A stretch of 64,000 bases of DNA. It comes from Gammaproteobacteria bacterium LSUCC0112. GTDB taxonomy: Bacteria; Pseudomonadota; Gammaproteobacteria; Pseudomonadales; Pseudohongiellaceae. Under the pieces are notes generated by a model, which saw only the letters and a list, made by a program, of their open reading frames with translations, was not told where the DNA came from and did not search any database. The stretch lies in assembly GCA_004535785.1 (NCBI GenBank), contig SPIB01000004.1, positions 1-64,000 of the forward strand, written 5' to 3'. Both the position numbers and the translations under genes were made by a program. This document shows positions 54,976-63,963 of the stretch, one piece after another; positions within the stretch are counted from its first letter, which is position 1, and each line of letters opens with the position of its first letter.

Positions 54976-54996
54976 GGATGGCGCAGCGCGCCATCC
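54976..54996. terminator. Terminator-like hairpin between tudS and proA
   Basis: GGATGGCGC pairs perfectly with GCGCCATCC around a 3-nt AGC loop, and outer bases ACGGAT/ATCCGT can extend the structure. It lies 12 bp after the tudS stop on the minus strand. There is no U tract. Confidence 0.6.
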
Positions 54997-55007
54997 CCGA
55001 ATCCGTC

Positions 55008-55982
55008 TCAAATATGATTCTGCAAACTCATCTCTGCCGGATAAGGATGCATATACCAAGAGCGACTGATGTACTCATTGGGATAACGACGGAAATAATG
55101 GTTGAGCAAGGTAATGGGCACAATCAACGGCAGGTATCCCTGCAGATATTGCTCGAAAGAATCGCGCAGCTCTGCTTTGTCATCCGCCTGCAGATGTTCA
55201 CGCAGATAACCCTGAATGTGTTGCAGTACATTGACGTGGTCGCCACGACTGGCGCGTTTTTTCAGCGCTGTCATCAACGCCAGCAGATACTGATCTGCAA
55301 TCTCTGCCACATTGTCCTTGCGTGCCGCCGCCAGCATAGGTCCCTGCTCACGATAAGTTTTCTGACAATGACTCATCAAAATCAGTTTGTGGCGCGCATG
55401 GAAGTCTGTGAGCGTGCTAACCGTCAGGCCTTGGGCCATCATCTGCCGCCAACGGTACATCACGTAGACACGCTGAATGAAGTTCTCGCGCAAAATGGCA
55501 TCACCGAGACGGCCTTCTTCCTCCACCGGCAAGGCAGGAAACGCCTGCATCACGCGCTCGGCAAAAATGCCTGCGCCGTCTTTGGCGGTGGTCGTCGCGT
55601 CGCCACGCGTCTGGTAAATTTTGACGCGCTCCATGCCACAACTAGGGGAGTCACGTTTAAAAATGTAGGCACACAAACCGGCAACCCAATGCATTTGCGC
55701 ATCGGCACTGTCGCGCAGCCGTTGTGTGTAATCCAGCTGATAATTTTCACTGTCAACACAAATGACATCGTCATTGTGACGCACCAGGCGAATGGGTTTT
55801 CGTGGAACGCCCAGCCCAATATCTACTTCCGGGCAGAACTTGCGATACTCGAAGTACTCTCCCAACGTCTGCTCGATGTACGAGTGCAGTTTATGTCCGG
55901 AATTAAACCGCACTTCATCACCGAGCAGACAGGCGCTGATGCCGACGGGTATTTTGTGATCCTGATGTTTGTTAACGGTCAA
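55008..55982 (-). CDS. TudS-like (DUF523) [4Fe-4S] desulfidase fused to DUF1722
   Basis: The 324-residue protein joins an N-terminal DUF523 domain (about residues 10-165) to a C-terminal DUF1722 (about 195-310). DUF523 proteins are TudS thiouracil desulfidases, which use a [4Fe-4S] cluster held by three cysteines; here they are Cys18 (ISACLLG), Cys50 (FCPEVD) and Cys115 (SPSCGM). DUF1722 keeps FHARHKLILMSHCQ and the ending LLNHYFRRYP. The fusion is known in other proteobacteria. It overlaps the GIY-YIG gene by 4 bp and is last in a three-gene operon. Desulfuration of thiolated bases is expected but not shown. Confidence 0.86.
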   Translation of the reverse strand: MTVNKHQDHKIPVGISACLLGDEVRFNSGHKLHSYIEQTLGEYFEYRKFCPEVDIGLGVPRKPIRLVRHNDDVICVDSENYQLDYTQRLRDSADAQMHWVAGLCAYIFKRDSPSCGMERVKIYQTRGDATTTAKDGAGIFAERVMQAFPALPVEEEGRLGDAILRENFIQRVYVMYRWRQMMAQGLTVSTLTDFHARHKLILMSHCQKTYREQGPMLAAARKDNVAEIADQYLLALMTALKKRASRGDHVNVLQHIQGYLREHLQADDKAELRDSFEQYLQGYLPLIVPITLLNHYFRRYPNEYISRSWYMHPYPAEMSLQNHI

Positions 55983-56275
55983 CTTGACTGCTCCTGTGCA
56001 ACACCTTCCATCCGCAACTCACCGTTGATCAGCTGGATTTTTTTTAAACGCGGTAACTGTTTGATACGGTACTCCAATTGCAAGGCGGCGACACGATCGG
56101 CAACTTCAACGGTATACACCAACTGTAACGGCGTGCGACCACGCAGGTAGCGTGCGCACAAGCGCCCCTGAGACTGATGTTCGTCAAAGCGGCGGCTTAC
56201 ATCCTTGGCAATCCCCGTGTACAAGCTTTGATCGCCACATTGAATGATATAAACGTACCACGGCGCAGCGGTCAC
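55979..56275 (-). CDS. GIY-YIG nuclease family protein (UPF0213/YhbQ-like)
   Basis: The 98-residue protein is a single-domain GIY-YIG nuclease: YVYIIQC replaces GIY, YTGIAKDVSRR supplies YIG and the catalytic Arg, and a downstream Glu lies in LQLEYRIKQL. No additional DNA-binding domain is present. It overlaps the MBL gene above and TudS below by 4 bp each, so all three are translationally coupled. Its substrate is unknown; a role in nucleic-acid repair or turnover fits the family. Confidence 0.86.
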   Translation of the reverse strand: MTAAPWYVYIIQCGDQSLYTGIAKDVSRRFDEHQSQGRLCARYLRGRTPLQLVYTVEVADRVAALQLEYRIKQLPRLKKIQLINGELRMEGVAQEQSS

Positions 56276-57192
56276 ATGGCTTCCCAGATAACAGCGTCCA
56301 CATCAGGTCCTTGTATCAGGGAGGCCGGGTCAGGCAATGTCATCCGTGCACGACCTTCATCTTTTAATTTGTACAGGTGCGCCAGCAATGTTTTTTTAGC
56401 CCATGGCAATAAATGCGAAGGCACATCATCGTATGCCAGCAATACCAGTTCATCCAGAATGCCGCACTTCAGCGTGGCCAGCGCAGCCGCTATCTTGAGT
56501 TCTCGTCGTTGGCGATGTCGGATCAGCGTGCTGATCATTTGCTCCGGCTCCGTCATCACCTCACCGTGTCCCGGCGCCAGCGAACGTAGCGGCAAAGTCC
56601 TGAGGTACTCCAGCGATGCCATATAGTCTGACATGTTGCCATCCGGCGGTAGAATCACCGGTGTAGTGCCCTGCAGAATATGATCCCCGGTAAACAACAT
56701 GCCATCTTCTTCCAACAGAAAACACAGATGGTTCGACACGTGCCCGGGTGTATGCAGCAAGCTGATGGTGAACTCTGAGCAGTGAATCTGTTCGCCGTGC
56801 ACATACAGGCGGTCAGGAAGAAAACTCCGGTCTTGATACTGGGCATCCGCGTGTGGCGCCAAACCGATCAATTGAGCACCGGTGAGCGCCTGCAAGGCCG
56901 GGGTGCCTGGCGAATGATCCCCGTGGGTATGAGTGACAAAAATCCATTTTAAGGGGCGACCAGCCAATGCCCGCATAATTGCATGGGTATGGACTGGCAT
57001 CTCCGGACCCGGATCAACCAACGCTAACTCTTTGCCTCCAATCAAATAACTGTTAGTGCCTGGCCCGGTCATCATACCGGCATTCGGGCACAGCAATCGC
57101 TGCACAGGTACGCGTCCGGTAGTTACATCTACCGGAACGCCGGCAACAAATCGGGAAGTTTCCATAGTCACTCGCAAAAATTTCCGGGTCAT
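56272..57192 (-). CDS. Metallo-beta-lactamase fold hydrolase (LACTB2/GloB2-like)
   Basis: The protein of about 306 residues has the zinc motif THTHGDHSPGT (HxHxDH), then HTPGHVSNHL, GDHI and PGHGEV in the right order for metal binding. The C-terminal winged helix-like tail (about 230-300, SHLLPWAKKTLLAHLYKLKDEGRA) is like that of LACTB2, a ribonuclease or hydrolase. Starts at 57192 or 57165 are possible; a longer TTG start at 57228 is unlikely. It is first of the three overlapping genes and divergent from serA. Confidence 0.82.
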   Translation of the reverse strand: MTRKFLRVTMETSRFVAGVPVDVTTGRVPVQRLLCPNAGMMTGPGTNSYLIGGKELALVDPGPEMPVHTHAIMRALAGRPLKWIFVTHTHGDHSPGTPALQALTGAQLIGLAPHADAQYQDRSFLPDRLYVHGEQIHCSEFTISLLHTPGHVSNHLCFLLEEDGMLFTGDHILQGTTPVILPPDGNMSDYMASLEYLRTLPLRSLAPGHGEVMTEPEQMISTLIRHRQRRELKIAAALATLKCGILDELVLLAYDDVPSHLLPWAKKTLLAHLYKLKDEGRARMTLPDPASLIQGPDVDAVIWEAM

Positions 57193-57352
57193 CAGCAACG
57201 AGCCGCCATGATAACGGGTTTGACTCAACTGGCAACTGGCCTTTCGTCGCGGTTCACGTTATAAAAGGCGCTTTTCAGAACTCGCACGACTCAGGGGTAA
57301 ATGCAGCGCGTGCTATCACAGAGCGACCACAAAAAGAGCAACCACAACTATC

Positions 57353-58534
57353 ATGTATAAAATAAGAACGTTTAATCAGATTGCCGACCTGGGACTGCAG
57401 CGATTTCCAAGTACGCGCTACACGGTAGGCGCAGACATCAGTGATGCCGATGCGATTTTATTACGCAGCCACAAACTCAGTACCGCGGATCTGGGGTCCA
57501 CCATCAAAGCCGTTGCCCGAGCCGGCGCGGGTGTCAACAACGTACCGGTCAGTGACTGCACAGCCCGCGGCATTGTGGTGTTTAATGCCCCCGGTGCCAA
57601 TGCAAACGCCGTGAAAGAACTGGTGCTCAGCGGTATGCTGTTAGCCTCACGCGGCATCATTCCCGGCATCCGATATGTCGATACACTCAGCACGGTGACC
57701 GATCACGCGGAACTCAACAAGCTGCTGGAAGCCGAAAAGAAACGCTTTGCGGGCAATGAACTCGCGGGCAAAACCCTCGGCATTATTGGCCTTGGTGCCA
57801 TCGGTTCGCTGGTTGCGGGCATGGCCATCAACCTCGGCATGAAAGTGTTGGGTTACGATCCCGCGTTGTCAGTGGATGCCGCCTGGCGTTTGCCCAATCA
57901 GGTCCAAAAGATCGAGAACGTCAGTGCATTGTTAGCAAACTCCGACTATGTCAGCTTGCATTTGCCGGTACTGGACAGCACACGCGGCTTGATTAATGCC
58001 GACATGGTGGCGGTGATGAAACCGGGATTGTGCCTGCTGAATTTTTCACGTGACGAAATTGTCGACACCGCCGCCATCGTCACCGGACTGGATGCCGGTG
58101 CACTGCGCATGTACATCAGCGACTTCCCTCGCCATGAACTGATTGGCCGCAATGACGTGATCCTGATGCCACACATCGGCGCCAGCACCGAAGAAGCCGA
58201 AGAAAATTGTGCCATCATGGCGGCTGAGCAGCTGAAGGATTTTCTCGAGAATGGTAACATCCGCAACTCCGTGAACTTCCCCCCGCTGTCACTCGACCGG
58301 GTGCCAGGGGCAGCCAGCGGTACCCGACTGGCGATCAGCAATAAAAACGTGCCGGGCATGCTGGGCAAGATTCTGTCCATTCTTGCGGAGCAGGACATCA
58401 ACGTGGTCGACATGATCAACAAAAGCCGCGACGACATCGCCTATAACCTGATTGATCTGGCCAGTGCGCCGTCGCCCGCCGCGGTGCAGGCAATTGCGTC
58501 CACCGACGACGTGGTCAAAGTGACGCTGCTGTAA
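57353..58534 (+). CDS. serA: D-3-phosphoglycerate dehydrogenase
   Basis: SerA oxidises 3-phosphoglycerate, the first step of serine synthesis. The 393-residue protein has a substrate-binding domain, the NAD domain with GIIGLGAIGSLVA near residues 143-155, the catalytic His in MPHIGASTEEAEE, and a C-terminal ACT domain (about 322-393, VPGMLGKILSILAEQDIN). It is the shorter type without the intervening ASB domain. serC follows after 75 bp in the same direction, so two steps of the serine pathway are adjacent. Confidence 0.93.
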   Translation: MYKIRTFNQIADLGLQRFPSTRYTVGADISDADAILLRSHKLSTADLGSTIKAVARAGAGVNNVPVSDCTARGIVVFNAPGANANAVKELVLSGMLLASRGIIPGIRYVDTLSTVTDHAELNKLLEAEKKRFAGNELAGKTLGIIGLGAIGSLVAGMAINLGMKVLGYDPALSVDAAWRLPNQVQKIENVSALLANSDYVSLHLPVLDSTRGLINADMVAVMKPGLCLLNFSRDEIVDTAAIVTGLDAGALRMYISDFPRHELIGRNDVILMPHIGASTEEAEENCAIMAAEQLKDFLENGNIRNSVNFPPLSLDRVPGAASGTRLAISNKNVPGMLGKILSILAEQDINVVDMINKSRDDIAYNLIDLASAPSPAAVQAIASTDDVVKVTLL

Positions 58535-58609
58535 CGCCGCGCCGCAACGGGATTTTGCACTGACAAGCTGATTTTTGAATTTTAATTAACTGCTAGCAAG
58601 GACTTGAAA

Positions 58610-59698
58610 ATGAACCGCATTTTTAATTTTGGGGCCGGCCCGGCCATGTTGCCACTGCCTGTACTGGAAAAAGCCAAAGAGGAGTTTCTGGACTGGAAAG
58701 GGCTGGGCATGTCCGTGATTGAGGTCAGTCACCGCAGTGCTGAATTCGAAGCATTGCTCACCGAGACTGACCAACTGATGCGCGAACTGGCTGGATTGCC
58801 TGACAATTTTGATATTCTGTACGTGCACGGGAGCGCCCAGATGCAGTTTGCTGCCATCCCGCTTAACCTGATGCCCTTAAAACCAGCGCATAAAGCCGCC
58901 TTTATCGAAAGTGGTCACTGGACCGTATTGGCGCGCAAAGAAGCGGCGCGTTATGGCAACGCAGTAACGGTGGCCAGCAGTGAAGCCAGCAACTTCAATC
59001 ATATTCCTGACTATGATGTGTCAACGCTGGATGCAGACACGTCTTATGTCCACATCACCAGCAACAATACCCTGTTCGGCACACGCTGGAATGAGTTCCC
59101 TGATACCGGTGATATCCCGTTGGTTGCCGACATGACCTCGGAGTTGATGTCACGCGTTATCGACTACAACAAATTTGGGCTGGTATTTGCCGGTTTGCAG
59201 AAAAACCTCGGCCCTTCAGGTATGGCGGCGGTACTGATTCGCAAGGATCTGATTGGTCACGCCATGCCACAGACGCCCAATCTGTTGAACTACGACACCT
59301 ACGCAAAGAACCATTCCATGCCCAACACCATCAACACCTTTGCGGTGTACATGATGAATCTGGTCTTGCATTGGCTGAAGGATCAGGGCGGTGTGCCGGC
59401 GATGGAGAAAATCAACGCACAAAAAGCAAAAATTATTTATGACGCCATCGACAGCACGGATTTCTACCGTGGTGCTGCGCAAAAAGCGCACCGCTCACTG
59501 ATGAACATCACCTTCACGCTGGCCAACAGCGAGCTGGACAAGAAGTTCCTTGACGAAGCGCAGGGGCACGGACTGTATGCGCTCAAAGGGCACCGCGTGG
59601 TCGGCGGCATGCGCGCCTCGATTTACAACGCCATGCCGGTGCAAGGTTGTCAGATACTGGCTGACTTTATGGCGGATTTTGCCCGTCGTAACGGATAA
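58610..59698 (+). CDS. serC: Phosphoserine aminotransferase
   Basis: SerC transaminates 3-phosphohydroxypyruvate to phosphoserine. The 362-residue protein has FNFGAGPAMLP at the N-terminus, STSNNTLFGT-type substrate loop (ITSNNTLFGTRW) and the PLP lysine in AGLQKNLGPSG. The start at 58610 has AAGGA 7 bp upstream. It follows serA and faces greB. Confidence 0.95.
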   Translation: MNRIFNFGAGPAMLPLPVLEKAKEEFLDWKGLGMSVIEVSHRSAEFEALLTETDQLMRELAGLPDNFDILYVHGSAQMQFAAIPLNLMPLKPAHKAAFIESGHWTVLARKEAARYGNAVTVASSEASNFNHIPDYDVSTLDADTSYVHITSNNTLFGTRWNEFPDTGDIPLVADMTSELMSRVIDYNKFGLVFAGLQKNLGPSGMAAVLIRKDLIGHAMPQTPNLLNYDTYAKNHSMPNTINTFAVYMMNLVLHWLKDQGGVPAMEKINAQKAKIIYDAIDSTDFYRGAAQKAHRSLMNITFTLANSELDKKFLDEAQGHGLYALKGHRVVGGMRASIYNAMPVQGCQILADFMADFARRNG

Positions 59699-59723
59699 GC
59701 AGGATACTCTCGGGGGCAGTCAC

Positions 59724-60212
59724 TTAATGGGCTGCCTCCAAGACGCCATAGCGGACACGATTGATGTACCACACAGCTTGCCCGTCCGGTGTTCTGACGA
59801 TGACCTCATCACCTTCTTCTTTTTGCAGTAACGCCACGGCCATCGGGCTATCGACTGAAATGGCATCTTTGCGATCAAAAATCTCGTCGTAACCCACAAT
59901 CTGGAAACTGCGCACATCACCATTGTCGTTTTCCACCTCAACAAATGCGCCAAAAAAAATCTTGTGTTTGTTGTCCGGCAGCGCGTCCACAACCTGCAGT
60001 TCTTCGACGCGCTTGCTGAGATAACGCACGCGACGATCAATCTCACGCAAGCGTTTTTTGTTGTATTGGTAATCCGCATTTTCACTGCGATCACCGAGAC
60101 TGGCGGCCCATGACACCTTTTTGGTGACCTCGGGACGCTCTACCCGCCAGAGTTGATTCAGCTCATCTTTCAAGCGCAGCATGCCGGCTTTGGTAATCAG
60201 GTTTTTCCGCAT
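59724..60212 (-). CDS. greB: Transcript cleavage factor GreB
   Basis: GreB restarts arrested RNA polymerase by stimulating cleavage of the nascent 3' end. I place the start at 60212, preceded by AAGGAGG with 6 bp spacing; the open frame runs 62 codons upstream across the regulator gene, but that part is not GreB. The 162-residue protein has the N-terminal coiled coil (about 1-75, with ASLGDRSENADYQYNKKRLREID), whose tip has the acidic SEN motif, and the FKBP-like C-terminal domain. Divergent from the AraC-type regulator, 69 bp apart. Confidence 0.93.
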   Translation of the reverse strand: MRKNLITKAGMLRLKDELNQLWRVERPEVTKKVSWAASLGDRSENADYQYNKKRLREIDRRVRYLSKRVEELQVVDALPDNKHKIFFGAFVEVENDNGDVRSFQIVGYDEIFDRKDAISVDSPMAVALLQKEEGDEVIVRTPDGQAVWYINRVRYGVLEAAH

Positions 60213-60281
60213 TGTTAGCCTCCTTGCGACAGTATCCCACAGAACTTCACCACCTGCCCGAATCCGGTATACCATGCCGCC

Positions 60282-61286
60282 ATGAAACACATCAGCATCC
60301 TTATCTGCCCACAAGCACTGGCTTCCAGCGTAGCCATTCCGCTGGAAATGCTCAATGCCGCCGATACTATTCACCGACTCAAACATCACCAACGCCAACC
60401 TGGCCTTGAATTAAAAACCGTGGCACGCGACACCTCTGCGTTAATGAGCATGAGCGGAGGCCTGTTGCTGCAAGCGACTGCAGATCTGTCAGACAACACC
60501 CAAAACACCATGGTGTTTATCCCGGCGCTGTGGGGCAATCCACGTGCAGCCGTGCGCCAGTTTCCGGAGGCAGCGGACTGGTTGCGCGAACAGTACGCGG
60601 GTGGCGCATCCATTTGCAGCGTGGGCACCGGCAGCTACTTTCTGGCAGAAGCGGGATTGCTGGACCAACGACCAGCCACCACCCACTGGCGCTACTTTGA
60701 TGATTTTGCCGCGCACTACCCGGCCATCAAACTGGAGCGTAAAAAATTTATCACACACAAAGACCGCCTGTATTGCACTGGCAGTGTGAATGCGGTGCGT
60801 GATGTGATGTTGCATTTTGTTGAGCAGCTTTTCAGCAGCACGGTGGCTGACGAAGTCGCGCGCCATTTCACCCATGAAATCAAACGATCTTATGAATCGT
60901 TGTTGCTGGCGGCTGATCCACAGCATAGCCATCACGATGAGCTGATCATCAAAATTCAGGAGTGGCTGCAAATAAACTATCAGCGCGACATCACCATGCA
61001 GGTGCTGTCGGCACAGTTTGGCTTGAATGTCAGATCCTTCAACCGGCGTTTCCGGCAAGCTGCCAATCAAACACCGGTAGAGTATCTGCAGGAAGTGCGC
61101 ATCAATCAGGCGCGAGAGTTGTTAAAACACAGCAACCTGAGTATTGCTGAAATTGCATTTGCAGTGGGATACCAAGACGTCAGTTACTTTACCGGACTCT
61201 TCCAACGCCTGCACAGTGTGACACCTAACGCTTATCGACGCTTGGTGCGCACCAAGATGTTTAACGTGGCCAATCAACCGGCTTGA
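60282..61286 (+). CDS. GlxA-type AraC family transcriptional regulator
   Basis: The 334-residue regulator has an N-terminal DJ-1/PfpI-like domain (about residues 4-190), with the nucleophile-elbow pattern SICSVGTGSYFLAEAGLLD, and a C-terminal AraC double-HTH domain (about 230-325, with EIAFAVGYQDVSYFTGLFQR). Regulators of this type respond to small molecules such as arginine, carnitine or choline derivatives, but the ligand is unknown. It is a single gene without an obvious target operon nearby. Confidence 0.88.
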   Translation: MKHISILICPQALASSVAIPLEMLNAADTIHRLKHHQRQPGLELKTVARDTSALMSMSGGLLLQATADLSDNTQNTMVFIPALWGNPRAAVRQFPEAADWLREQYAGGASICSVGTGSYFLAEAGLLDQRPATTHWRYFDDFAAHYPAIKLERKKFITHKDRLYCTGSVNAVRDVMLHFVEQLFSSTVADEVARHFTHEIKRSYESLLLAADPQHSHHDELIIKIQEWLQINYQRDITMQVLSAQFGLNVRSFNRRFRQAANQTPVEYLQEVRINQARELLKHSNLSIAEIAFAVGYQDVSYFTGLFQRLHSVTPNAYRRLVRTKMFNVANQPA

Positions 61287-61298
61287 ATTCCACGGCAG

Positions 61299-61565
61299 TC
61301 ACGGCGTCTGGTATTTTGCTTTCCACTCGGCATAAGGCATGCCATAGACGCGTGCTCTGGCATCTTCGTAGGTTATTTCCAACCCACGCTCGTCTGCTGC
61401 CGCCGTATACCATTTGGCCAGACAATTACGACAAAAACCGGCAAGGTTCATCAGGTCGATATTCTGTACCTGTTTGTTTTCGTCCAAATGTTTTAACAAC
61501 TGGCGAAAGGCAGCAGCGTCGAGTTCCAGTTGTTGATAATCAGTAAGTAGGTCAGTGGCAGACAT
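61299..61565 (-). CDS. DUF1244 family protein
   Basis: The 88-residue protein matches DUF1244: MNLAGFCRNCLAKWY with its CxxC-like pair, and YEDARARVYGMPYAEWKAKYQ at the end. I start at 61565, with GGGAG 11 bp upstream; the open frame extends 29 codons more. The function is unknown; the two cysteines suggest metal binding. It converges on the AraC-type regulator. Confidence 0.85.
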   Translation of the reverse strand: MSATDLLTDYQQLELDAAAFRQLLKHLDENKQVQNIDLMNLAGFCRNCLAKWYTAAADERGLEITYEDARARVYGMPYAEWKAKYQTP

Positions 61566-61652
61566 GGCAGCGTTGACTCCCTGCGGTTTGAGAAATGAGA
61601 TGTGTATTGTACAGCGTTGTGATGCTACTGACAGGGCTTGGATTTGTTGCAA

Positions 61653-61680
61653 GAGGAGCCCATCGGTGGACGGGCTCCTT
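61653..61680. terminator. Terminator-like hairpin downstream of the HPF-like gene
   Basis: AGGAGCCC (61654-61661) pairs perfectly with GGGCTCCT (61672-61679) around a 10-nt loop. It lies about 30 bp after the HPF-like stop on the minus strand. No strong U tract follows. Confidence 0.55.
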
Positions 61681-61711
61681 GTGTGCGGTCTGTTACACAG
61701 TTAAAACAGAC

Positions 61712-62128
61712 TTAGCCGACAGCGCTGGTATATTCCTGTAACTCGTCGTCGACGATGTCATCAAGGCCGTCATCCACGGCATCTGGATTTTTGTGAACGG
61801 CTTCTTTACGATGTTTTTTGTCGACAGACTTTATTTGTCGCTCTGCAGCATTAAATGCATCGCGGATGGCAACGTACAAATCTTCGTGAGCATGATTGTC
61901 ATGATGCTCCTGAGTGACAACAACAGGTTTGCCGCCGGTATGAATCTCGATTGCGACGGAATAGACTTTGCCTTTGTGTTGATTATTATGAGGTGAATCC
62001 AGAACTACACGACCGCCAATAATGTCGCTGCTGAAGCGACGTAACTTCTCTATGCGCTTTTGCACAACATCGTTTACGGCATCGGAAGTGTCGATATTAT
62101 GAAACACTACTTGAAATTCATTGGACAT
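61712..62128 (-). CDS. HPF/RaiA family ribosome-associated protein
   Basis: The 138-residue protein has a single HPF/RaiA domain (about residues 5-110), with FHNIDTSDAVNDVVQKRIEKL and AHEDLYVAIRDAFNAAERQI, and an acidic, low-complexity tail of about 28 residues. It is longer than short HPF (about 95) and lacks the dimerising C-terminal domain of long HPF. It should bind the 30S decoding region in stationary phase. The start at 62128 has AGGAGA 9 bp upstream. It is not beside rpoN. Confidence 0.84.
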   Translation of the reverse strand: MSNEFQVVFHNIDTSDAVNDVVQKRIEKLRRFSSDIIGGRVVLDSPHNNQHKGKVYSVAIEIHTGGKPVVVTQEHHDNHAHEDLYVAIRDAFNAAERQIKSVDKKHRKEAVHKNPDAVDDGLDDIVDDELQEYTSAVG

Positions 62129-62230
62129 AATCAATTGTCTCCTGATTAACGCTGTTCATTTTTCTAAGTGTTTACCCTGTCTACTTCGGCTACCCTCCTG
62201 CTCCGCCTGGAGCCATTGAATCATTCATCG

Positions 62231-63298
62231 TTAGAAACTATCGGCCAATCTTGCGACTGCAAGCGCATAATTGTTGGCGCAGTTATATCGTAAAATGGCG
62301 CGGAAATTCGGATAGGTCAGAAAGGCCTGTCCGTCTGCGCCATCAGGGAACACAATCGATGCCGGGATATCAGCGGACGGCAAATCGTCACCACTGACTT
62401 GTCTGACACCATGCATCTGCCATTCGTTCACCGGTAATTGCACGGTATGACGACGCAGTACGCTGCATGAATGTGCGGCATCCACTTGTTGCCATTGTTC
62501 TGCCCTCGCGTGATAATCTGCCGGAACGGCCACTTCGCGCCCCCAGCGCTCCCCCTCTCGCCAGCCCGCAGCTGCCAGATAATTGGCGATGGATGCAAAC
62601 ACATCAGCCTCGGTTGTCCAGATATCTCGACGACCATCACCATCAAAATCAACGGCAAAGTCGCGGAAACTGCTGGGCATAAACTGACTTTGTCCCATGG
62701 CGCCTGCCCACGAACCCTTCATGTCAGGATGGGCGATATGGCCCTCTTGCAAGATTTGCAAGGCCGCCAGCAGTTCACGTCTGAAGTACTCAGCGCGGCG
62801 TGGATCGTAGGCCAGTGTCACCAGTGCACGGATCACATCGGTACCGCCGGTGAAGCTGCCAAAGTTGGTTTCAATACCCCAGATTGCCACAATAACGCGT
62901 GGAGACACACCGTAGCGTTCCCCGACTTGCTCTAGCAGTGCGGCATGTTGTTCCAAGCGGGTACGACCGGTGTTGATGCGCCAGGCGGTGACGCGCTTTT
63001 CCAGATACATGGCCAATGTTTCAACAAACTCGGCTTGATTGCGATCGTTGCTGATGACTTGCGGAATAGGTGTGACAGGCACCAGTGCCTGTTCGATAAT
63101 CGATTCGGAAATGCCGGAGGCTCGGGCTTCGTCAATCAAGGCCTGCAGCCAGGACTGGAAATCAGCATCCGTCCCGGTATTGGCAATGCTGACAGACGGT
63201 GCGAGGGAGACAGTCAACAACAGCGTTAACAGATACGTGGTCAATCTCGCAGTTAACGACTGACTGCGCCTTCTACCCCTCGCCTTGCTCCATCTCAT
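62231..63298 (-). CDS. MltB-family lytic murein transglycosylase (soluble)
   Basis: Enzymes of this family cleave the glycan strands of peptidoglycan to 1,6-anhydro products. The 355-residue precursor has a basic N-terminus and a signal peptide ending VSIAN, without a lipobox. The SLT/MltB domain has the catalytic Glu in WGIETNFGSF, GSWAGAMGQSQFMPSSF and the EF-hand-like FDGDGRRDIW. It is closest to the soluble SltB2/SltB3-like members rather than the lipoprotein MltB. It may or may not be the displaced mltB of the mrdA locus. Confidence 0.88.
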   Translation of the reverse strand: MRWSKARGRRRSQSLTARLTTYLLTLLLTVSLAPSVSIANTGTDADFQSWLQALIDEARASGISESIIEQALVPVTPIPQVISNDRNQAEFVETLAMYLEKRVTAWRINTGRTRLEQHAALLEQVGERYGVSPRVIVAIWGIETNFGSFTGGTDVIRALVTLAYDPRRAEYFRRELLAALQILQEGHIAHPDMKGSWAGAMGQSQFMPSSFRDFAVDFDGDGRRDIWTTEADVFASIANYLAAAGWREGERWGREVAVPADYHARAEQWQQVDAAHSCSVLRRHTVQLPVNEWQMHGVRQVSGDDLPSADIPASIVFPDGADGQAFLTYPNFRAILRYNCANNYALAVARLADSF

Positions 63299-63393
63299 GC
63301 GTCACGTTCTCCGTGTGTCTAACGTCTTGCTACGATTCAAGCCTACTCCTTTGTTTTGAGTTTGTCTAAGGGGCGCCTGACAGATAATTTAAA

Positions 63394-63963
63394 TTATTGA
63401 TCCAGTTGGAAACACCAGTGCCAGGGCTCATAACTGATGGCATGGCGATGGTCACGGGGATAGGACATAACGAACCCAAAATCCTTGGCATTCACTTTCA
63501 ACCAATTGAATGCAATGGTTTTTTCGAACTCCTCCTGAAGAGGCTCGGCATCCGGGCAGGCGATATCCACGGCTCTGCCTGTATGGTGTTCACTGAATCC
63601 GGGCGCGGCATTGAACTGCATGATGTCCTCCAGTGTGCGACCTGCATCCAGTTTTTTACGAATCAGTTGTGCCTGATAGTCAACACTTCGAAACGCTGAG
63701 ACCAGCAACAAGGTGACGCCCTGGTCCGCCGCGGCGAGTTGCATTTTTTGCCACGCCGCCAACGCCAGAGGGGTGAGTTTCTGGTCACGGCCAAACATAT
63801 CCTTGCCGGCATCAACCAACTCCTCAGGCTCTATCTGTAGCGGTAAACCTGACCGTTGTGCGTAACCAGCTGCAATGCCCAAGTCAGCATGCAGCATGGC
63901 AATGCGAGCGTTGTACATACTGTCGAAGGCTGCTGACAACCCAGTATTTGTCTTTATTACCAT
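63394..63963 (-). CDS. M15-family D-alanyl-D-alanine carboxypeptidase (VanY-like)
   Basis: The 189-residue protein is an M15B metallopeptidase that trims D-Ala from peptidoglycan stem peptides. SAFRSVDYQ, SEHHTGRAVDIA (zinc His and Asp) and EPWHWCF (zinc His) are in the right order. There is no evident signal peptide at this start, which is odd for a cell-wall enzyme; an export signal could begin at another start or the enzyme may act on cytoplasmic recycled peptides. It lies 95 bp before the MltB-family gene in the same direction. Confidence 0.84.
   Translation of the reverse strand: MVIKTNTGLSAAFDSMYNARIAMLHADLGIAAGYAQRSGLPLQIEPEELVDAGKDMFGRDQKLTPLALAAWQKMQLAAADQGVTLLLVSAFRSVDYQAQLIRKKLDAGRTLEDIMQFNAAPGFSEHHTGRAVDIACPDAEPLQEEFEKTIAFNWLKVNAKDFGFVMSYPRDHRHAISYEPWHWCFQLDQ

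Noticed and set aside
59700-59723. Strong terminator between serC and greB
   Set aside because: Only a short GGCAG/CTGCC pairing that runs into the greB coding end was found, too weak to list.
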